Source of the DNA: SIG351 sp045627045
GTDB lineage: Bacteria; Bacillota; Clostridia; HGM11327
Length of the DNA stretch: 64,000 nucleotides
Direction of reading: 5' to 3'
Assembly (NCBI GenBank): GCA_045627045.1
Contig: JAZQMY010000048.1
Location: forward strand, 1-64,000
Position numbers and translations under genes: made by a program. Below are positions 34,068-43,814 of this stretch, in pieces. The notes under the pieces are model-generated. The model worked only from the letters and a program-made list of their open reading frames with translations, was not told where the DNA came from and did not search any database. Position 1 is the first letter of the stretch; every line of letters starts with the position of its first letter.

Positions 34068-35627
34068 ATGAATGCCCAAAGAACAGTACAAATAATAAGA
34101 CCTTCTTCGGAATTGTCTACCGAGGATCAAAAGATTAAAGCAGCGGCATATTGCCGTGTCTCAACAGACTCCGATGATCAAGAGAACTCTTTTCTCGCAC
34201 AAGTCAAATACTATTCGGACTATATAGGTTCAAGAGAAGATATGATTCTCGTGGACATATATGCAGACGAGGGAATTACAGGGACTGCAATGTCTAAAAG
34301 AGAAGAGTTTAAGAGGCTTTTGAATGATGCAAAGCTCGGTCGTATCGACAGAGTGTTTTGCAAGAGCGTGTCTCGATTTGCCCGAAATTCACTTGAATGT
34401 ATTGAAAGTATCCGAGCATTAAAGGACTGCGGTACGACAGTTGTCTTTGAAAACGATAATATAGATACCAAAACGATGAACTCGGAAATGGTTCTGTATG
34501 TAAAGAGTGCCTTTGCACAGAGCGAAGCGCTCGCAGGCTCGGCTCGTGTGTCAAGTGCATACCGAATGAAGATGGAAAACGGAACCTTTACAACGTACTG
34601 TGCTCCTTTCGGGTACAAACTTGTAAACGGAAATCTTGAAATCATTCCGGAAGAAGCTGAAATCATTCGCAAGATATTCAATATGTATTTATCGGGACTT
34701 GGCATAAACAGTATCTCCGCCAAGCTGAACCGAGAAGCGATTGAGGGTAACGGCAGACAATGGAACAACCCTGCTATTCGATATATCCTCACAAACGAGA
34801 AATATATCGGAGACAGTTTAACACAGAAACACTATACACCGCCGATGTTACCGCTTCGCTGTATTCGTAATAAAGGAGAAAGAGATAAGTTCTATATTTC
34901 CAATACGCATGAGGCAATTATTTCAAGGAATGATTTTGAAGCAGTTCAGCAATTATTGGCTGATAGAAAAAACAAGACAATTCAAAATCAAAAACGCTAT
35001 TTGTTTTCACAGATGATTATATGTAGTCATTGCGGTTGGGCATACAGAAGGAAAGTTCAAAACGGCATTATCTATTGGATGTGTTCCAGAAAGAACAAAA
35101 GCGGATTTGACTGCGACTCTCCTAACTTGACCGAAGAAGCTGTCAAGAAAGGATTTGTAAGAGCATATAACAAGCTCCGCACTTTTGAAAAAGAAATCCT
35201 TGATAAGACGATTGCTGACCTTTCGGTATTACAAAACAAAAGAACAAGAGGTAATGTGGAAATCAATCAGATCGACAGCGAGATACTGAGACTTTCCGAG
35301 CAAAACAGCCGATTTGAGAACTTTCGCAGTAAGGGTATTCTTGATGAGATATCATTTATGGAGCAGACAAATAGATTGCGGGGCAGGTTAACAGAACTCA
35401 GAAACCGCCGGCTCAAGCTATTGCAGAACTGCGAAGAAGAAAGCATTATTGAAAACCTTTCTCACGTGAAGGAAGAATTGGAAGAAAACCCGAAGGCATT
35501 GATTGACTTTTCTGAAGAAATCTTTCGGGCTATTATCGAAAAGATTATCGTTGAGGAAGACGGTACCGTTTCGTATAGACTGAAAGGCGGTATCAAACTC
35601 AATGAAGACATAACGGAGGTTATATAA
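34068..35627 (+). CDS. Large serine recombinase 1
   Basis: 519 residues from ATG 34068 (GAGGAGG at 34054-34060). The catalytic resolvase domain starts 'AAYCRVSTDSDDQENSFLAQ', with the nucleophile serine in 'RVST', and has 'DEGITGTAMSKREEFKRLL' and 'SVSRFARNS'. It continues with the recombinase domain ('PFGYKL...EIIPEEAEIIRKIF'), a zinc ribbon ('CSHCGWAYRRK...YWMCSRKNKSGFDC') and a coiled-coil C-terminus. Such enzymes integrate and excise mobile elements at short att sites. It is the first of three overlapping recombinase genes. Confidence 0.9.
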   Translation: MNAQRTVQIIRPSSELSTEDQKIKAAAYCRVSTDSDDQENSFLAQVKYYSDYIGSREDMILVDIYADEGITGTAMSKREEFKRLLNDAKLGRIDRVFCKSVSRFARNSLECIESIRALKDCGTTVVFENDNIDTKTMNSEMVLYVKSAFAQSEALAGSARVSSAYRMKMENGTFTTYCAPFGYKLVNGNLEIIPEEAEIIRKIFNMYLSGLGINSISAKLNREAIEGNGRQWNNPAIRYILTNEKYIGDSLTQKHYTPPMLPLRCIRNKGERDKFYISNTHEAIISRNDFEAVQQLLADRKNKTIQNQKRYLFSQMIICSHCGWAYRRKVQNGIIYWMCSRKNKSGFDCDSPNLTEEAVKKGFVRAYNKLRTFEKEILDKTIADLSVLQNKRTRGNVEINQIDSEILRLSEQNSRFENFRSKGILDEISFMEQTNRLRGRLTELRNRRLKLLQNCEEESIIENLSHVKEELEENPKALIDFSEEIFRAIIEKIIVEEDGTVSYRLKGGIKLNEDITEVI

Positions 35628-36509
35628 ATGAGGACGAGAAGTATTCCTTTCGGATATGAAGTTGTGGGCGGTAGATATGTCGTGAACAACGGTGAAGCCG
35701 AAATAATCTCTTCAATTTATATTATGTATCTTTCCGGCAAGACTCTGCTCGGTATCGCCGAAGCCTTGACCGAGCAAGAGGTTACATACTTCGAGGACAC
35801 AAAGGTATGGAATAAAAACATGGTTTCCCGTATCCTTGCAGACGAAAGGTATCTTGGTAATGAAACCTTCCCTCGGCTCGTTGATTCGAACAATTTCAAC
35901 TTAGCGAAAAATATACGAGCCGAGAAGGGAGGTAAAAAAGCAGTTTTGACACCTTGGATGGCAACTGTTAAAGATATGCTATTTTGTGCGGAGTGCGGTG
36001 AGACATTCAGTCGTATCAATAAATGGCGAACCCGCGAAAAGTGGCTTTGCAAAGGTAAGTGTAAATGCTCTGTATATCTTGATGACAGAACGATATGTGA
36101 GAGTATCTTATCGGTGCTCAATAGAGCAATACGGGAACCTAACCTACTAACGGCTCCCGCAAATAATACCGAATATCTCGGAAGTATTGAAGTGATACGA
36201 AAGAGCAATGAAGTAAATCGCTTGCTTGAGCAAACAGAAATAGACTACAAGCGAGTAGCCACCATGATACTCGACTGTGCTTCCGAGCGATACAAATGTT
36301 GTGTATTGGGAGGTGGCAAACATGTATTAAATGCCTTGTCCTCGGAGTATGACCAGCTTACCGAGCAGAGTGAGCTTGACGAAGCATTGCTTAAAAGAAC
36401 AGTTAAGAAAATAACCGTGGGACATACGGGAGAATTTACAGTGTATTTCATCGGTGACATTGCCCTGACGAATACTCCCAAGAATACGGAGGCTGAAAAT
36501 GCAAGCTAA
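35628..36509 (+). CDS. Recombinase 2, lacking the catalytic domain
   Basis: 293 residues, starting one base after the previous stop codon. It begins directly with the recombinase DNA-binding domain ('IPFGYEVVGGRYVVNNGEAE', 'VSRILADERYLGN') and zinc ribbon ('FCAECGETFSRI...CKGKC'), with no resolvase domain or serine nucleophile. It cannot cut DNA alone and may act as a DNA-binding helper or directionality factor. Its frame is intact and tightly packed in the operon, so it seems maintained rather than decayed. Confidence 0.8.
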   Translation: MRTRSIPFGYEVVGGRYVVNNGEAEIISSIYIMYLSGKTLLGIAEALTEQEVTYFEDTKVWNKNMVSRILADERYLGNETFPRLVDSNNFNLAKNIRAEKGGKKAVLTPWMATVKDMLFCAECGETFSRINKWRTREKWLCKGKCKCSVYLDDRTICESILSVLNRAIREPNLLTAPANNTEYLGSIEVIRKSNEVNRLLEQTEIDYKRVATMILDCASERYKCCVLGGGKHVLNALSSEYDQLTEQSELDEALLKRTVKKITVGHTGEFTVYFIGDIALTNTPKNTEAENAS

Positions 36510-38124
36510 TAGTAGTAGAGTTGTTACGAGGATAGAAGCTAATCCGCTTCTTTCAAGAGCCTCGACCGAATTTGTAAAGAAAAAAGTTGCGGCATATTGC
36601 CGCGTGTCTACTGATTCCGAAGATCAGCTTAACAGTTATGAAGCTCAGATAGCCTACTATTCGGAAGCAATAGCGAAAAATCCTAATTGGACTTTTGCAG
36701 GAATATATGCTGATGAAGGTATCACGGGAACTGCGACTACAAAGAGAAAAGACTTTCTCCGTTTAATGAGAGATTGCGAAAAGGGAAAGGTGGATTTCAT
36801 TCTCACTAAATCGGTTTCCCGTTTTGCTCGTAATACCGTAGATAGTTTGATGTGGACAAGAAAGCTCCGTGCAAAAGGAATCGGCGTGTATTTTGAAGAG
36901 CAGGCTCTCGATTCGCTCAAGGCTGAAAATGAAATGCTTATAGGTTTGTTCAGCGTAATTGCACAGTCCGAAAGCGAAAACATCAGTGCCAACGTCAAAT
37001 GGGGCGTTCAGCAGAGAATGAAGAACGGTAGTTACCGAACTAACTTCGACTGCTTTGGATACAGAAAAGGTGAGAATGGAATACCGAGTGTAGTACCGGA
37101 AGAAGCGGAAGCAGTAAAAAGAATATACCAAATGTTTCTTGATGGTTATAGTCTTACTCAAATCGCAAGGTATTTGACCGAAAGCCCATACAAGACGTAC
37201 CGTGGGCATGACTTTTGGAAAAAAGAAGAAGTACGATATATTCTCACAAATGAGAAATATGTCGGAGATATAATTCTTCAAAAAACATTCATTTCTAATT
37301 GCATTGACAAACAAATCAAACTGAATCGTGGAGAACTGCCAAAATACTTGGTATCTAATAATCATCCGGGGATAATTGATAGAGACACATTCAATGTTGT
37401 ACAAGTAGAGTTTGCAAACAGGTCAAACAAGAAAAGCAAATCAAACTTGGCACAAACCGAAAAAGGAAGGTATAGCTCGAAATTTGCACTGACAGATATT
37501 TTGATTTGTGGTTGCTGTGGTTCTCATTATCGTAGAACCGGGAAAACAGATAAGAATGGAAAGAGATTGTACTATTGGCGTTGTATTAACCGAATGGATA
37601 GCAAGGCTAAAGTTTGTTATGAATCAATCGGAGTTGAAGAAAACAAGCTTCAAACAGCAATTTGTAAATGTCTTTCTTCTATGATGGATTGCAAAGAAGA
37701 CGTTATTGCTTTAATTCAAAGCAATTTGCAATATGCTCTTACCGGTAATAATTCAATCTTAGATACTGTTGCTATTCAAAAGCAGATTGATAATTATTAC
37801 GATCAAATGGGTACTCTCGTTGAAAGATCAGCAAGTACATCTGGAGATACCGATTTATATGACAGAGAAATCAAAAAGCTCTGTGATAAAATCGAAGCTC
37901 TCCGTGAAACTTTAAAAACCGAACAGTCGAAATCAGTAATGACTGAAGAGGTTAAGGCAAGTATTGATAGAATTCTTGGATATCTCTCCAAAACTGATGA
38001 AAGATCATTCTTGACATATGATGATGTCACGATCAGACGGTTGGTTGAGTGTATAGTCGTGCATCCAGAAGGAAAGATAAGCGTAACTCTCAAGGGTGGA
38101 TTCCGTGGAGAAGAAACTATATAA
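36499..38124 (+). CDS. Large serine recombinase 3
   Basis: 541 residues, overlapping recombinase 2 by 11 nt. It has a complete catalytic domain ('AAYCRVSTDSEDQLNSYEAQ', 'DEGITGTATTKRKDFLRLM', 'SVSRFARNT'), recombinase domain, zinc ribbon ('ICGCCGSHYRRTGK...YYWRC') and coiled coil. It is similar to recombinase 1 but clearly diverged. The operon of two full enzymes plus a DNA-binding-only member is a known module of clostridial integrative elements. Its end at 38124 should be close to the right attachment site. Confidence 0.9.
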   Translation: MQANSSRVVTRIEANPLLSRASTEFVKKKVAAYCRVSTDSEDQLNSYEAQIAYYSEAIAKNPNWTFAGIYADEGITGTATTKRKDFLRLMRDCEKGKVDFILTKSVSRFARNTVDSLMWTRKLRAKGIGVYFEEQALDSLKAENEMLIGLFSVIAQSESENISANVKWGVQQRMKNGSYRTNFDCFGYRKGENGIPSVVPEEAEAVKRIYQMFLDGYSLTQIARYLTESPYKTYRGHDFWKKEEVRYILTNEKYVGDIILQKTFISNCIDKQIKLNRGELPKYLVSNNHPGIIDRDTFNVVQVEFANRSNKKSKSNLAQTEKGRYSSKFALTDILICGCCGSHYRRTGKTDKNGKRLYYWRCINRMDSKAKVCYESIGVEENKLQTAICKCLSSMMDCKEDVIALIQSNLQYALTGNNSILDTVAIQKQIDNYYDQMGTLVERSASTSGDTDLYDREIKKLCDKIEALRETLKTEQSKSVMTEEVKASIDRILGYLSKTDERSFLTYDDVTIRRLVECIVVHPEGKISVTLKGGFRGEETI

Positions 38125-38131
38125 AAATAAA

Positions 38132-38160
38132 GCCTCATTCAAAGTAATTTGAATGGGGTT
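38132..38160 (+). terminator. Hairpin after recombinase operon
   Basis: The stem cctcattcaaa (38133-38143) pairs with tttgaatgggg (38148-38158, one G-U). It is followed by ttctt, a moderate terminator directly behind the recombinase stop. Confidence 0.6.
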
Positions 38161-38222
38161 CTTACATAAATTTCGAAGATTATGGTCAATGGTTCGAAGT
38201 TTTAATTTTGGTTAAACATCAC

Positions 38223-38256
38223 AAGACTTCATAGGTTTCTATGAAGTCTTTTTTAT
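38223..38256 (+). terminator. Strong intrinsic terminator
   Basis: A perfect 12-bp stem, aagacttcatag (38223-38234) with ctatgaagtctt (38239-38250), is followed by six Ts. Together with the hairpin at 38132 it separates the mobile element from chromosomal genes. The right attachment site probably lies in 38125-38360. Confidence 0.85.
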
Positions 38257-38361
38257 TTCCTTGATACTTGTTTTCCTGTATTATATAATCGAATCAGAAT
38301 CGCTCAAACAACCGAAAATAATTTCACCGGCTTCAGTTTAATACTGCGGCCTTTTTATATC

Positions 38362-38390
38362 TTGACATAATTTGATTTATGTGTTAAAAT
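38362..38390 (+). promoter_or_regulatory. Sigma-A promoter of the SGNH hydrolase gene
   Basis: TTGACA 38362-38367, 17-bp spacer, TAAAAT 38385-38390. The ribosome site AGAGGGA follows before ATG 38449. Confidence 0.65.
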
Positions 38391-38448
38391 CAAATCAATC
38401 CGGCACGGCAATTCCGGGCTCCGGAACATTTTTTTCAGAGGGAATATA

Positions 38449-39570
38449 ATGGAAAATCAGTTAAAAGAGATAAAATACGGTGAGATAATTCTTCCTGCGG
38501 AGATTCATGCCGCTGTCGGAAGAGAATGCCGTCTTTGGTGGTCAACTATTGCCGTCGTTGAAGAGGGAGACAGAAGCGTATATTTCGAGATCAGGTGTGA
38601 TGTAGGCAGAACCACTGCAAGGGGCTTTGATATTACCCCTGTCAAAGCACAGATAGGCTCACATGATCTCTGGATCCGCACAAGGGACATAAGAACTAGA
38701 GCGGTTATTGATGAGAAGAACGTCAGACTTATTATTACGGATTGCGACAGCGTTGAGGGCGAAAAGTCCATTCTCATGATAGGCGACAGCAGAACATGGC
38801 ATTCCGTTTCAGGTCCGCAGGGCGAGGTCAATGTTCAGACGGGAAACAAGGCGACTACCACGGAGCTCAAGAGATTGCTTGACGAATCCAAGGGCGCAAG
38901 ATTCTCATTTCTCGGCCACTACGTTTCGGCACTTGATGCTTCTGTTCGTAACCTTGCAGATAACGGCTGGAAGTATGAAACAGCTTACAACCATTTTGTG
39001 AATGCGGGCGGCGTGAAGAAATATCTTCAGTTCTGCTCGGATGATGAGAACGTCAGTCTTGATTATGTTACGATCATGTACGGCATTAACGATCTTTCGG
39101 ACTGGCATCAGAATCTTCCGGATCAGTTTGAAAGATGTGTGAAGAAGTTCGATTCGATAGTCGATTATGCCAAGAAACTCATTGACCTTATCAATTCCGA
39201 TTATCCTGAATGCAAAATAGTCCTTGTTCTTGAATCCTCATGCGCAGGAAATCAGGATGGCTATGGCTATTGGGGTTGCTCGGACAATGATTGCATGATG
39301 GAGATCGAGTTTGCGGTCAAGGCACTCAGAAAGCGAATTATAAGTGAATTTGATTGCGGAAGATATGCTTCCAACGTGATCCTTTCTGCGGCTGGACTTT
39401 GGTGCGACAGAATTTACGGTTTCCCGTATGAAATGGTTACGCCGAACTCAAGAAGCAACGATAGATGCGTTCTTCGCCTTGTGAACTGCGTTCATCCGCA
39501 TGATGTGGGCTATAAGCAGATTGCGGACGGATATTTCAGCACGATAAAGTATCTTGAAAATAAGCAATAA
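38449..39570 (+). CDS. SGNH/GDSL-type esterase
   Basis: 373 residues. The first 100 form a beta-rich N-terminal domain, as in many carbohydrate esterases. The SGNH hydrolase part has 'LMIGDSRTWHS' (Ser nucleophile, about 106), 'MYGINDLSDWHQN' (block III Asn) and 'NCVHPHDVGYKQIAD' (catalytic His). It should remove acetyl or other ester groups from polysaccharides. There is no signal peptide, so it probably acts in the cytoplasm on imported oligosaccharides. It lies 50 bp before a glycyl radical enzyme gene. Confidence 0.8.
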   Translation: MENQLKEIKYGEIILPAEIHAAVGRECRLWWSTIAVVEEGDRSVYFEIRCDVGRTTARGFDITPVKAQIGSHDLWIRTRDIRTRAVIDEKNVRLIITDCDSVEGEKSILMIGDSRTWHSVSGPQGEVNVQTGNKATTTELKRLLDESKGARFSFLGHYVSALDASVRNLADNGWKYETAYNHFVNAGGVKKYLQFCSDDENVSLDYVTIMYGINDLSDWHQNLPDQFERCVKKFDSIVDYAKKLIDLINSDYPECKIVLVLESSCAGNQDGYGYWGCSDNDCMMEIEFAVKALRKRIISEFDCGRYASNVILSAAGLWCDRIYGFPYEMVTPNSRSNDRCVLRLVNCVHPHDVGYKQIADGYFSTIKYLENKQ

Positions 39571-39621
39571 CCGTATCGGAATTTCAGAATATAATAATAG
39601 ATTTTCATTTTGAGGGATAAA

Positions 39622-41652
39622 ATGATTGAAAATAAGATAACCGAAGCAGCAGAGCTTTTTAAGAGAATAGATGAGCCGTACCTTGAGGGACTTTTTGAGC
39701 GTGCAGACGATGAGCCTGTCATCAGGTTCGCAAATGCGCACAGAAGGTATCTTGAGGAGAGCGAGCTTCCGCACTATCAGGGCGGAGAAATCTATCCTTC
39801 CGGTGCAAATTGCCCGAGAAGATACGCCTTTTTCCCGAACTATTCATTCACCGTGGCAACGGATTATGATTACCTGAAGGAAAAGTCCGAAGAGGGATTT
39901 GAAATAGTTGAAAAAAGCGGCCTTTTGCCTGAAAGAGTTGATATGAACATCATCCACACGGCAGGAGGAACGAGCTTTACACATTCTATTCCGAATTACA
40001 GAAGGATCGCAAAGGAAGGCTTCAATTTATACAGAGCGAGAGTTGAAAAAATGCAGGATACTGTATTGAAGGAAGCGCTTCTCATTATGCTTTCGGGAAT
40101 AGAGCATTATGTTTCAAGGTCTGTTCAGTATCTCAAGGGATTGATGCAGGCGGCACCGTCAAACGGCTTTTCAAAAGACAGGCTTGCAAGGATAATTTCT
40201 GCTCTTGAAAGGGTTCCGTTTGAGCCTGCAGAGGACATTTATCAGGCACTTATCTGCAGAAATCTTGTGCTTTATCTTGATTTCTGCGATAATCCGGGAA
40301 GAATTGATGCAGACTTGTATCCTTATTACAGGGGCGAGGATATAACGGGTCTTCTTGAGGAGTATTTTGTATATTCAGACCTGAATAACGCATGGACGGC
40401 ATCGATCGGCTACGATTATAATGAGCTTACCGTTCAGTGTCTCAAAGCGGTGAAGGGCAAAAGACGACCGCAGTTTGAGCTTATGGTGAGGGAGGATATG
40501 CCTGAGGCAGTCTGGGAGGCGACTGAGGAATGCCTCATGTCGGGCTGCGGAAATCCTTCATTATATAATATTGAACTATATAAGAAGAGTCTGATGAAGA
40601 CATTCCCTTATATCAGAGCGGAAGATCTTGAAAGGTTTAATGGCGGCGGCTGCACGGAAACGATGCTTGCCGGCCTTTCAAACGTCGGCTCACTCGATGC
40701 GGCGGTGAATCTGGCTTCGATTTTTGCGGACTACATGAGAGGCGGCCTTGCCACATACGATACATTCGAGGGCTTTACGGACGGACTTATGGATGAGATA
40801 CACTCAACTGTCCGCACTGTTCTTTTGAGAGTGAATGCGATGCAGGTCGACAGGATGCGCCACTATCCGAACCCGATGCGAACGCTTCTTATTGATGATT
40901 GCATTGATACGGAGAAGGAATATAATGCAGGCGGTGCAAGGTATTGCTGGAGCGTGATAAACCTTGCCGGCGCTGTGAACCTCTTTGATTCTATGATTGC
41001 AGTCAGAAAGCTTGTTTATGAGGACAGAATCTATTCAAGAGAGGAATTTGCAGACCTTCTTGAGAAGGACGATTTCAGGTTAAGACAGCTTTGCGCAAAG
41101 CTTCCTTGCTACGGAAACGATAACGACTTCGCAGACGGCATGGCAAAAGAGCTTATGGACAGAATCATTCCGTTCTTTGATGAGCTTGTGCCGTATAACG
41201 GAGGTAAATTCCTGCCATCGTCAATTCAGTTCACAACGTACACGGAGATGGGCGAAAACGTTGCCGCAACGCCTGACGGAAGAAAATGCGGAGCACCGCT
41301 TTGTGATTCCATGGGACCGCTCAACGGCAAGGGAAAGGAAGGTCCGACGGCTGTGCTGAACAGCGTTTCAAAGCTCGGACTTGACAGACTGCTCGGTACA
41401 CCTATCCTGAATTTGTCGATGCAGAAGGACTTTATAAAGAAGGCACTGAGACCGCTCACGCTCGGCTTCATGGCGAAGGGCGGAATGCATATGCAGATAA
41501 GCTCGTATTCAAAGGAAGACGTTGCCGATGCAATGGTGCATCCTGAAAAGCATCAGGATCTGATAGTCCGCATAGGAGGATATACAGAGTACTTCAACAG
41601 ACTGTCTCCGGAACTGCAGCAGACAGTGTATGAACGAACGCTGCACGGTTGA
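39622..41652 (+). CDS. Glycyl radical enzyme (C-x-E eliminase class), substrate unknown
   Basis: 676 residues from ATG 39622; the TTG 12 nt upstream overlaps the GAGGGA ribosome site. The active-site cysteine lies in 'GGGCTETML' (C344) with the general-base Glu two residues later (E346). The C-terminal radical loop is 'VRIGGYTEYF' (G653). The C-x-E pattern puts it with dehydratases and C-N/C-S lyases, not with pyruvate formate-lyase (Cys-Cys). It is shorter than the usual 780-850 residues. No activase is adjacent; the one at 56.9 kb may serve both enzymes. The product of the esterase upstream could be its substrate source. Confidence 0.8.
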   Translation: MIENKITEAAELFKRIDEPYLEGLFERADDEPVIRFANAHRRYLEESELPHYQGGEIYPSGANCPRRYAFFPNYSFTVATDYDYLKEKSEEGFEIVEKSGLLPERVDMNIIHTAGGTSFTHSIPNYRRIAKEGFNLYRARVEKMQDTVLKEALLIMLSGIEHYVSRSVQYLKGLMQAAPSNGFSKDRLARIISALERVPFEPAEDIYQALICRNLVLYLDFCDNPGRIDADLYPYYRGEDITGLLEEYFVYSDLNNAWTASIGYDYNELTVQCLKAVKGKRRPQFELMVREDMPEAVWEATEECLMSGCGNPSLYNIELYKKSLMKTFPYIRAEDLERFNGGGCTETMLAGLSNVGSLDAAVNLASIFADYMRGGLATYDTFEGFTDGLMDEIHSTVRTVLLRVNAMQVDRMRHYPNPMRTLLIDDCIDTEKEYNAGGARYCWSVINLAGAVNLFDSMIAVRKLVYEDRIYSREEFADLLEKDDFRLRQLCAKLPCYGNDNDFADGMAKELMDRIIPFFDELVPYNGGKFLPSSIQFTTYTEMGENVAATPDGRKCGAPLCDSMGPLNGKGKEGPTAVLNSVSKLGLDRLLGTPILNLSMQKDFIKKALRPLTLGFMAKGGMHMQISSYSKEDVADAMVHPEKHQDLIVRIGGYTEYFNRLSPELQQTVYERTLHG

Positions 41653-41663
41653 AAAAGAAAACG

Positions 41664-41701
41664 AAAGTATGCGAAGAAAAAAGCATACTTTTTTCTTTTT
41701 G
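41664..41701 (+). terminator. Intrinsic terminator after glycyl radical enzyme
   Basis: The stem aaagtatgc (41664-41672) pairs with gcatacttt (41683-41691), with a long T-rich tail. Confidence 0.85.
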
Positions 41702-41826
41702 TCGGGAAATTTATAAAAAATCTGCAAAAAACGTGCGTAAAAACTTTTTTATGGTATAATAGAATCGTTAAGCGGAAATATCAGATCAAATCCGCAAAAG
41801 CAGAAACCGAAAGGAGAACTCATATC

Positions 41827-43137
41827 ATGAAAAAGAAAGCAAAGAGAATTCTTGCGCTGATTCTTTCCGTTTCATGTCTTATTGCTTTATCAGCTTGCTC
41901 AGAAGCAGTTCCGACAGAAACAGTAAGCCCGACTCAGCCTCAACGAGATGAAACACCTGCTCCGACATCCGATGTGCCGGAGGAAACACCCGTCAATACG
42001 CCTGACCCGACGCCGTCACCGGCGGAAGAGGTGCTCAACAGACCTACTGACATCCCCGAGAGAACACTCGAAACAAGATTACCTGTTCTTAAAGAACAGC
42101 CTGAGGTCGGCGAGAACGGCCTTGTAGAATTCGGTCAGCTGATAGTCGGCGAGACAGTGAATGCCGTAGGCGTTTTCTGGGACAGAGCTCACGCAGGAGA
42201 GGAATATCACAGAGAAAAGCCGAGAAACATATTTGCAGGCCTCGAAAAGAGACTTCGCTCAAATGAATATGCAGGTTTGCCGCTCAAGATAACGTTTGCA
42301 ACGGATGCAAAAACAAAGCTCGTAAAGTATTCGTTTGTTTCGGACCTTTCTGACGATCCGGAAGGCGAAGGCAGACCTACTGCATGGAAACTTTATGCGG
42401 CAAATCTCTCAAATTATGAGGACGAGATCCTTCTGGACGAAAGAAGCGGAATCGAGCTTCCTCTTGTGCCGATGCAGGAATCCGAGATATTTGAAATAGA
42501 AAATCCGGGTTACTATCAGTTTTACAGAATTGAATTCCTCTCAACGGCAGGAAACACTGCTGTTCTCAGGCTCAACGAAATGTATCTCTACGGAATTGAC
42601 GGGGATATGATTCAGCTTCCTGATATGGCGAAGAATTCAGATATCAGCGACTATATAATATTGAACGGTCTCATTAAGGAGAAGCTTGCCATGATGGAAC
42701 CGCATTCGCAGAACGAATTTGGCGGAGAAATCAATACAGCAAAGTCGTTTTTTGACTGCAATCTGGACACCAGTGCTATCCAGTGTTTCCAGTATTCAAA
42801 GGATGTGGAGTATTTTGATGTACTTTTCGTTTTCGGCACAGCAATGCCGTTTGATGCATACAGATTCACACTTGCAGAATACAACATCGGAAGTGGCCCG
42901 TGCACATGGGAGATTCTAGGAACAAATGATAAGAAGCTTGAGACGTATGATGTTCTTGACAGAAGAGAAAAAGTAGCAATACCCGGATACAGTTTTGCAG
43001 AAACTGATGTTTATGAGTTGCAGAAAATTGGCAATTATAAATATTACATAATTCGCGTATATGATACAACAAACTATAACGATGAAAAGTGGATGAGCCC
43101 GAGATGGTCAGAATTCACCGTTCTTCAGAAGAAATAA
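41827..43137 (+). CDS. Surface lipoprotein with discoidin-like domains
   Basis: 436 residues with a lipoprotein signal: a charged start, a hydrophobic stretch and lipobox 'LSAC' (Cys24). A Pro/Thr-rich linker (about 27-75, with 'DPTPSP' and 'PAPTSD') follows. Two beta-rich halves, about 90-260 and 270-436, look like F5/8-type (discoidin) carbohydrate-binding domains. No catalytic motif is seen. It is probably an anchored glycan-binding protein. A TATAAT at 41755-41760 may be its -10 box. It ends at a shared terminator with the convergent YgjV-like gene. Confidence 0.65.
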   Translation: MKKKAKRILALILSVSCLIALSACSEAVPTETVSPTQPQRDETPAPTSDVPEETPVNTPDPTPSPAEEVLNRPTDIPERTLETRLPVLKEQPEVGENGLVEFGQLIVGETVNAVGVFWDRAHAGEEYHREKPRNIFAGLEKRLRSNEYAGLPLKITFATDAKTKLVKYSFVSDLSDDPEGEGRPTAWKLYAANLSNYEDEILLDERSGIELPLVPMQESEIFEIENPGYYQFYRIEFLSTAGNTAVLRLNEMYLYGIDGDMIQLPDMAKNSDISDYIILNGLIKEKLAMMEPHSQNEFGGEINTAKSFFDCNLDTSAIQCFQYSKDVEYFDVLFVFGTAMPFDAYRFTLAEYNIGSGPCTWEILGTNDKKLETYDVLDRREKVAIPGYSFAETDVYELQKIGNYKYYIIRVYDTTNYNDEKWMSPRWSEFTVLQKK

Positions 43138-43165
43138 AAACAAAGAAAAAGCATAGAATAAAAAT

Positions 43166-43210
43166 AATGCACGCTCCGATACCGAAGGGTATTCCGGGAC
43201 GTGCATTTTG
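43166..43210. terminator. Bidirectional terminator between convergent genes
   Basis: The stem aatgcacg (43166-43173) with cgtgcatt (43200-43207) encloses further pairing. A-rich sequence lies on one side and T-rich on the other, so it can end both transcripts. Confidence 0.75.
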
Positions 43211-43771
43211 TTATTGTTGGTTTTCTTTGTGTCTGTACCTTATCAGGCCGACTATGGATGACGTGATTGCCATTGCTTCCATAAGAACGGAGAAATAAGC
43301 AGAGAAGTACCAGTCATAAATTATTACCATAGTGGATGTCAGGAGTATGCTCCGGCGAAGCTTTGTGTTGTCAGCCCACCCGAGCACAACCGTATTTATC
43401 ATAAGCGGAATGATGACGAGCAATGAAATACAGCCCTGCCAGGATACCGCTCCTGCCGCACCTACCGCAAGCGCCATGATATACGGCCAGAGCTTGCATG
43501 AGAAAGGCTTTTTTGCCTTGGCTTTGGCGGTGTAGGTAAAATTCCTGATGAGGCAGACGATGTTCAGTGCCATTCCCGACCATGCGCCTAATATAGCATA
43601 AGAGATGATGGCAGCAGTGGAAACGCAACATTGCAAGGTCAGCAACTTTTGCGGTGTTTTTGCCTGATAAGACAGAAATCCAAAAACAGCTGAAATAAAG
43701 CCGACAAAATTACCGAGTACCAGACGTGGATTTTCTAAAATAAAATTGTAAATTGAATTTATTATCTGCAT
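43211..43771 (-). CDS. YgjV-family inner-membrane protein
   Basis: 186 residues with about six hydrophobic helices. It has the family look: 'GNFVGFISAVFGFLSYQAKT' near the start, repeated Trp and Arg-Asn positions ('LNIVCLIRNFTYTAKAK'), and 'ITSSIVGLIRYR' at the end. Function is not established. A conserved 'Q(A/T)K' and 'RN' pattern is shared with YgjV of enterobacteria as I recall it. It is transcribed alone. Confidence 0.65.
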   Translation of the reverse strand: MQIINSIYNFILENPRLVLGNFVGFISAVFGFLSYQAKTPQKLLTLQCCVSTAAIISYAILGAWSGMALNIVCLIRNFTYTAKAKAKKPFSCKLWPYIMALAVGAAGAVSWQGCISLLVIIPLMINTVVLGWADNTKLRRSILLTSTMVIIYDWYFSAYFSVLMEAMAITSSIVGLIRYRHKENQQ

Positions 43772-43814
43772 AATTTACTTGATCATTTCAAAATCAGCCT
43801 TGAAAATGCCTTTC

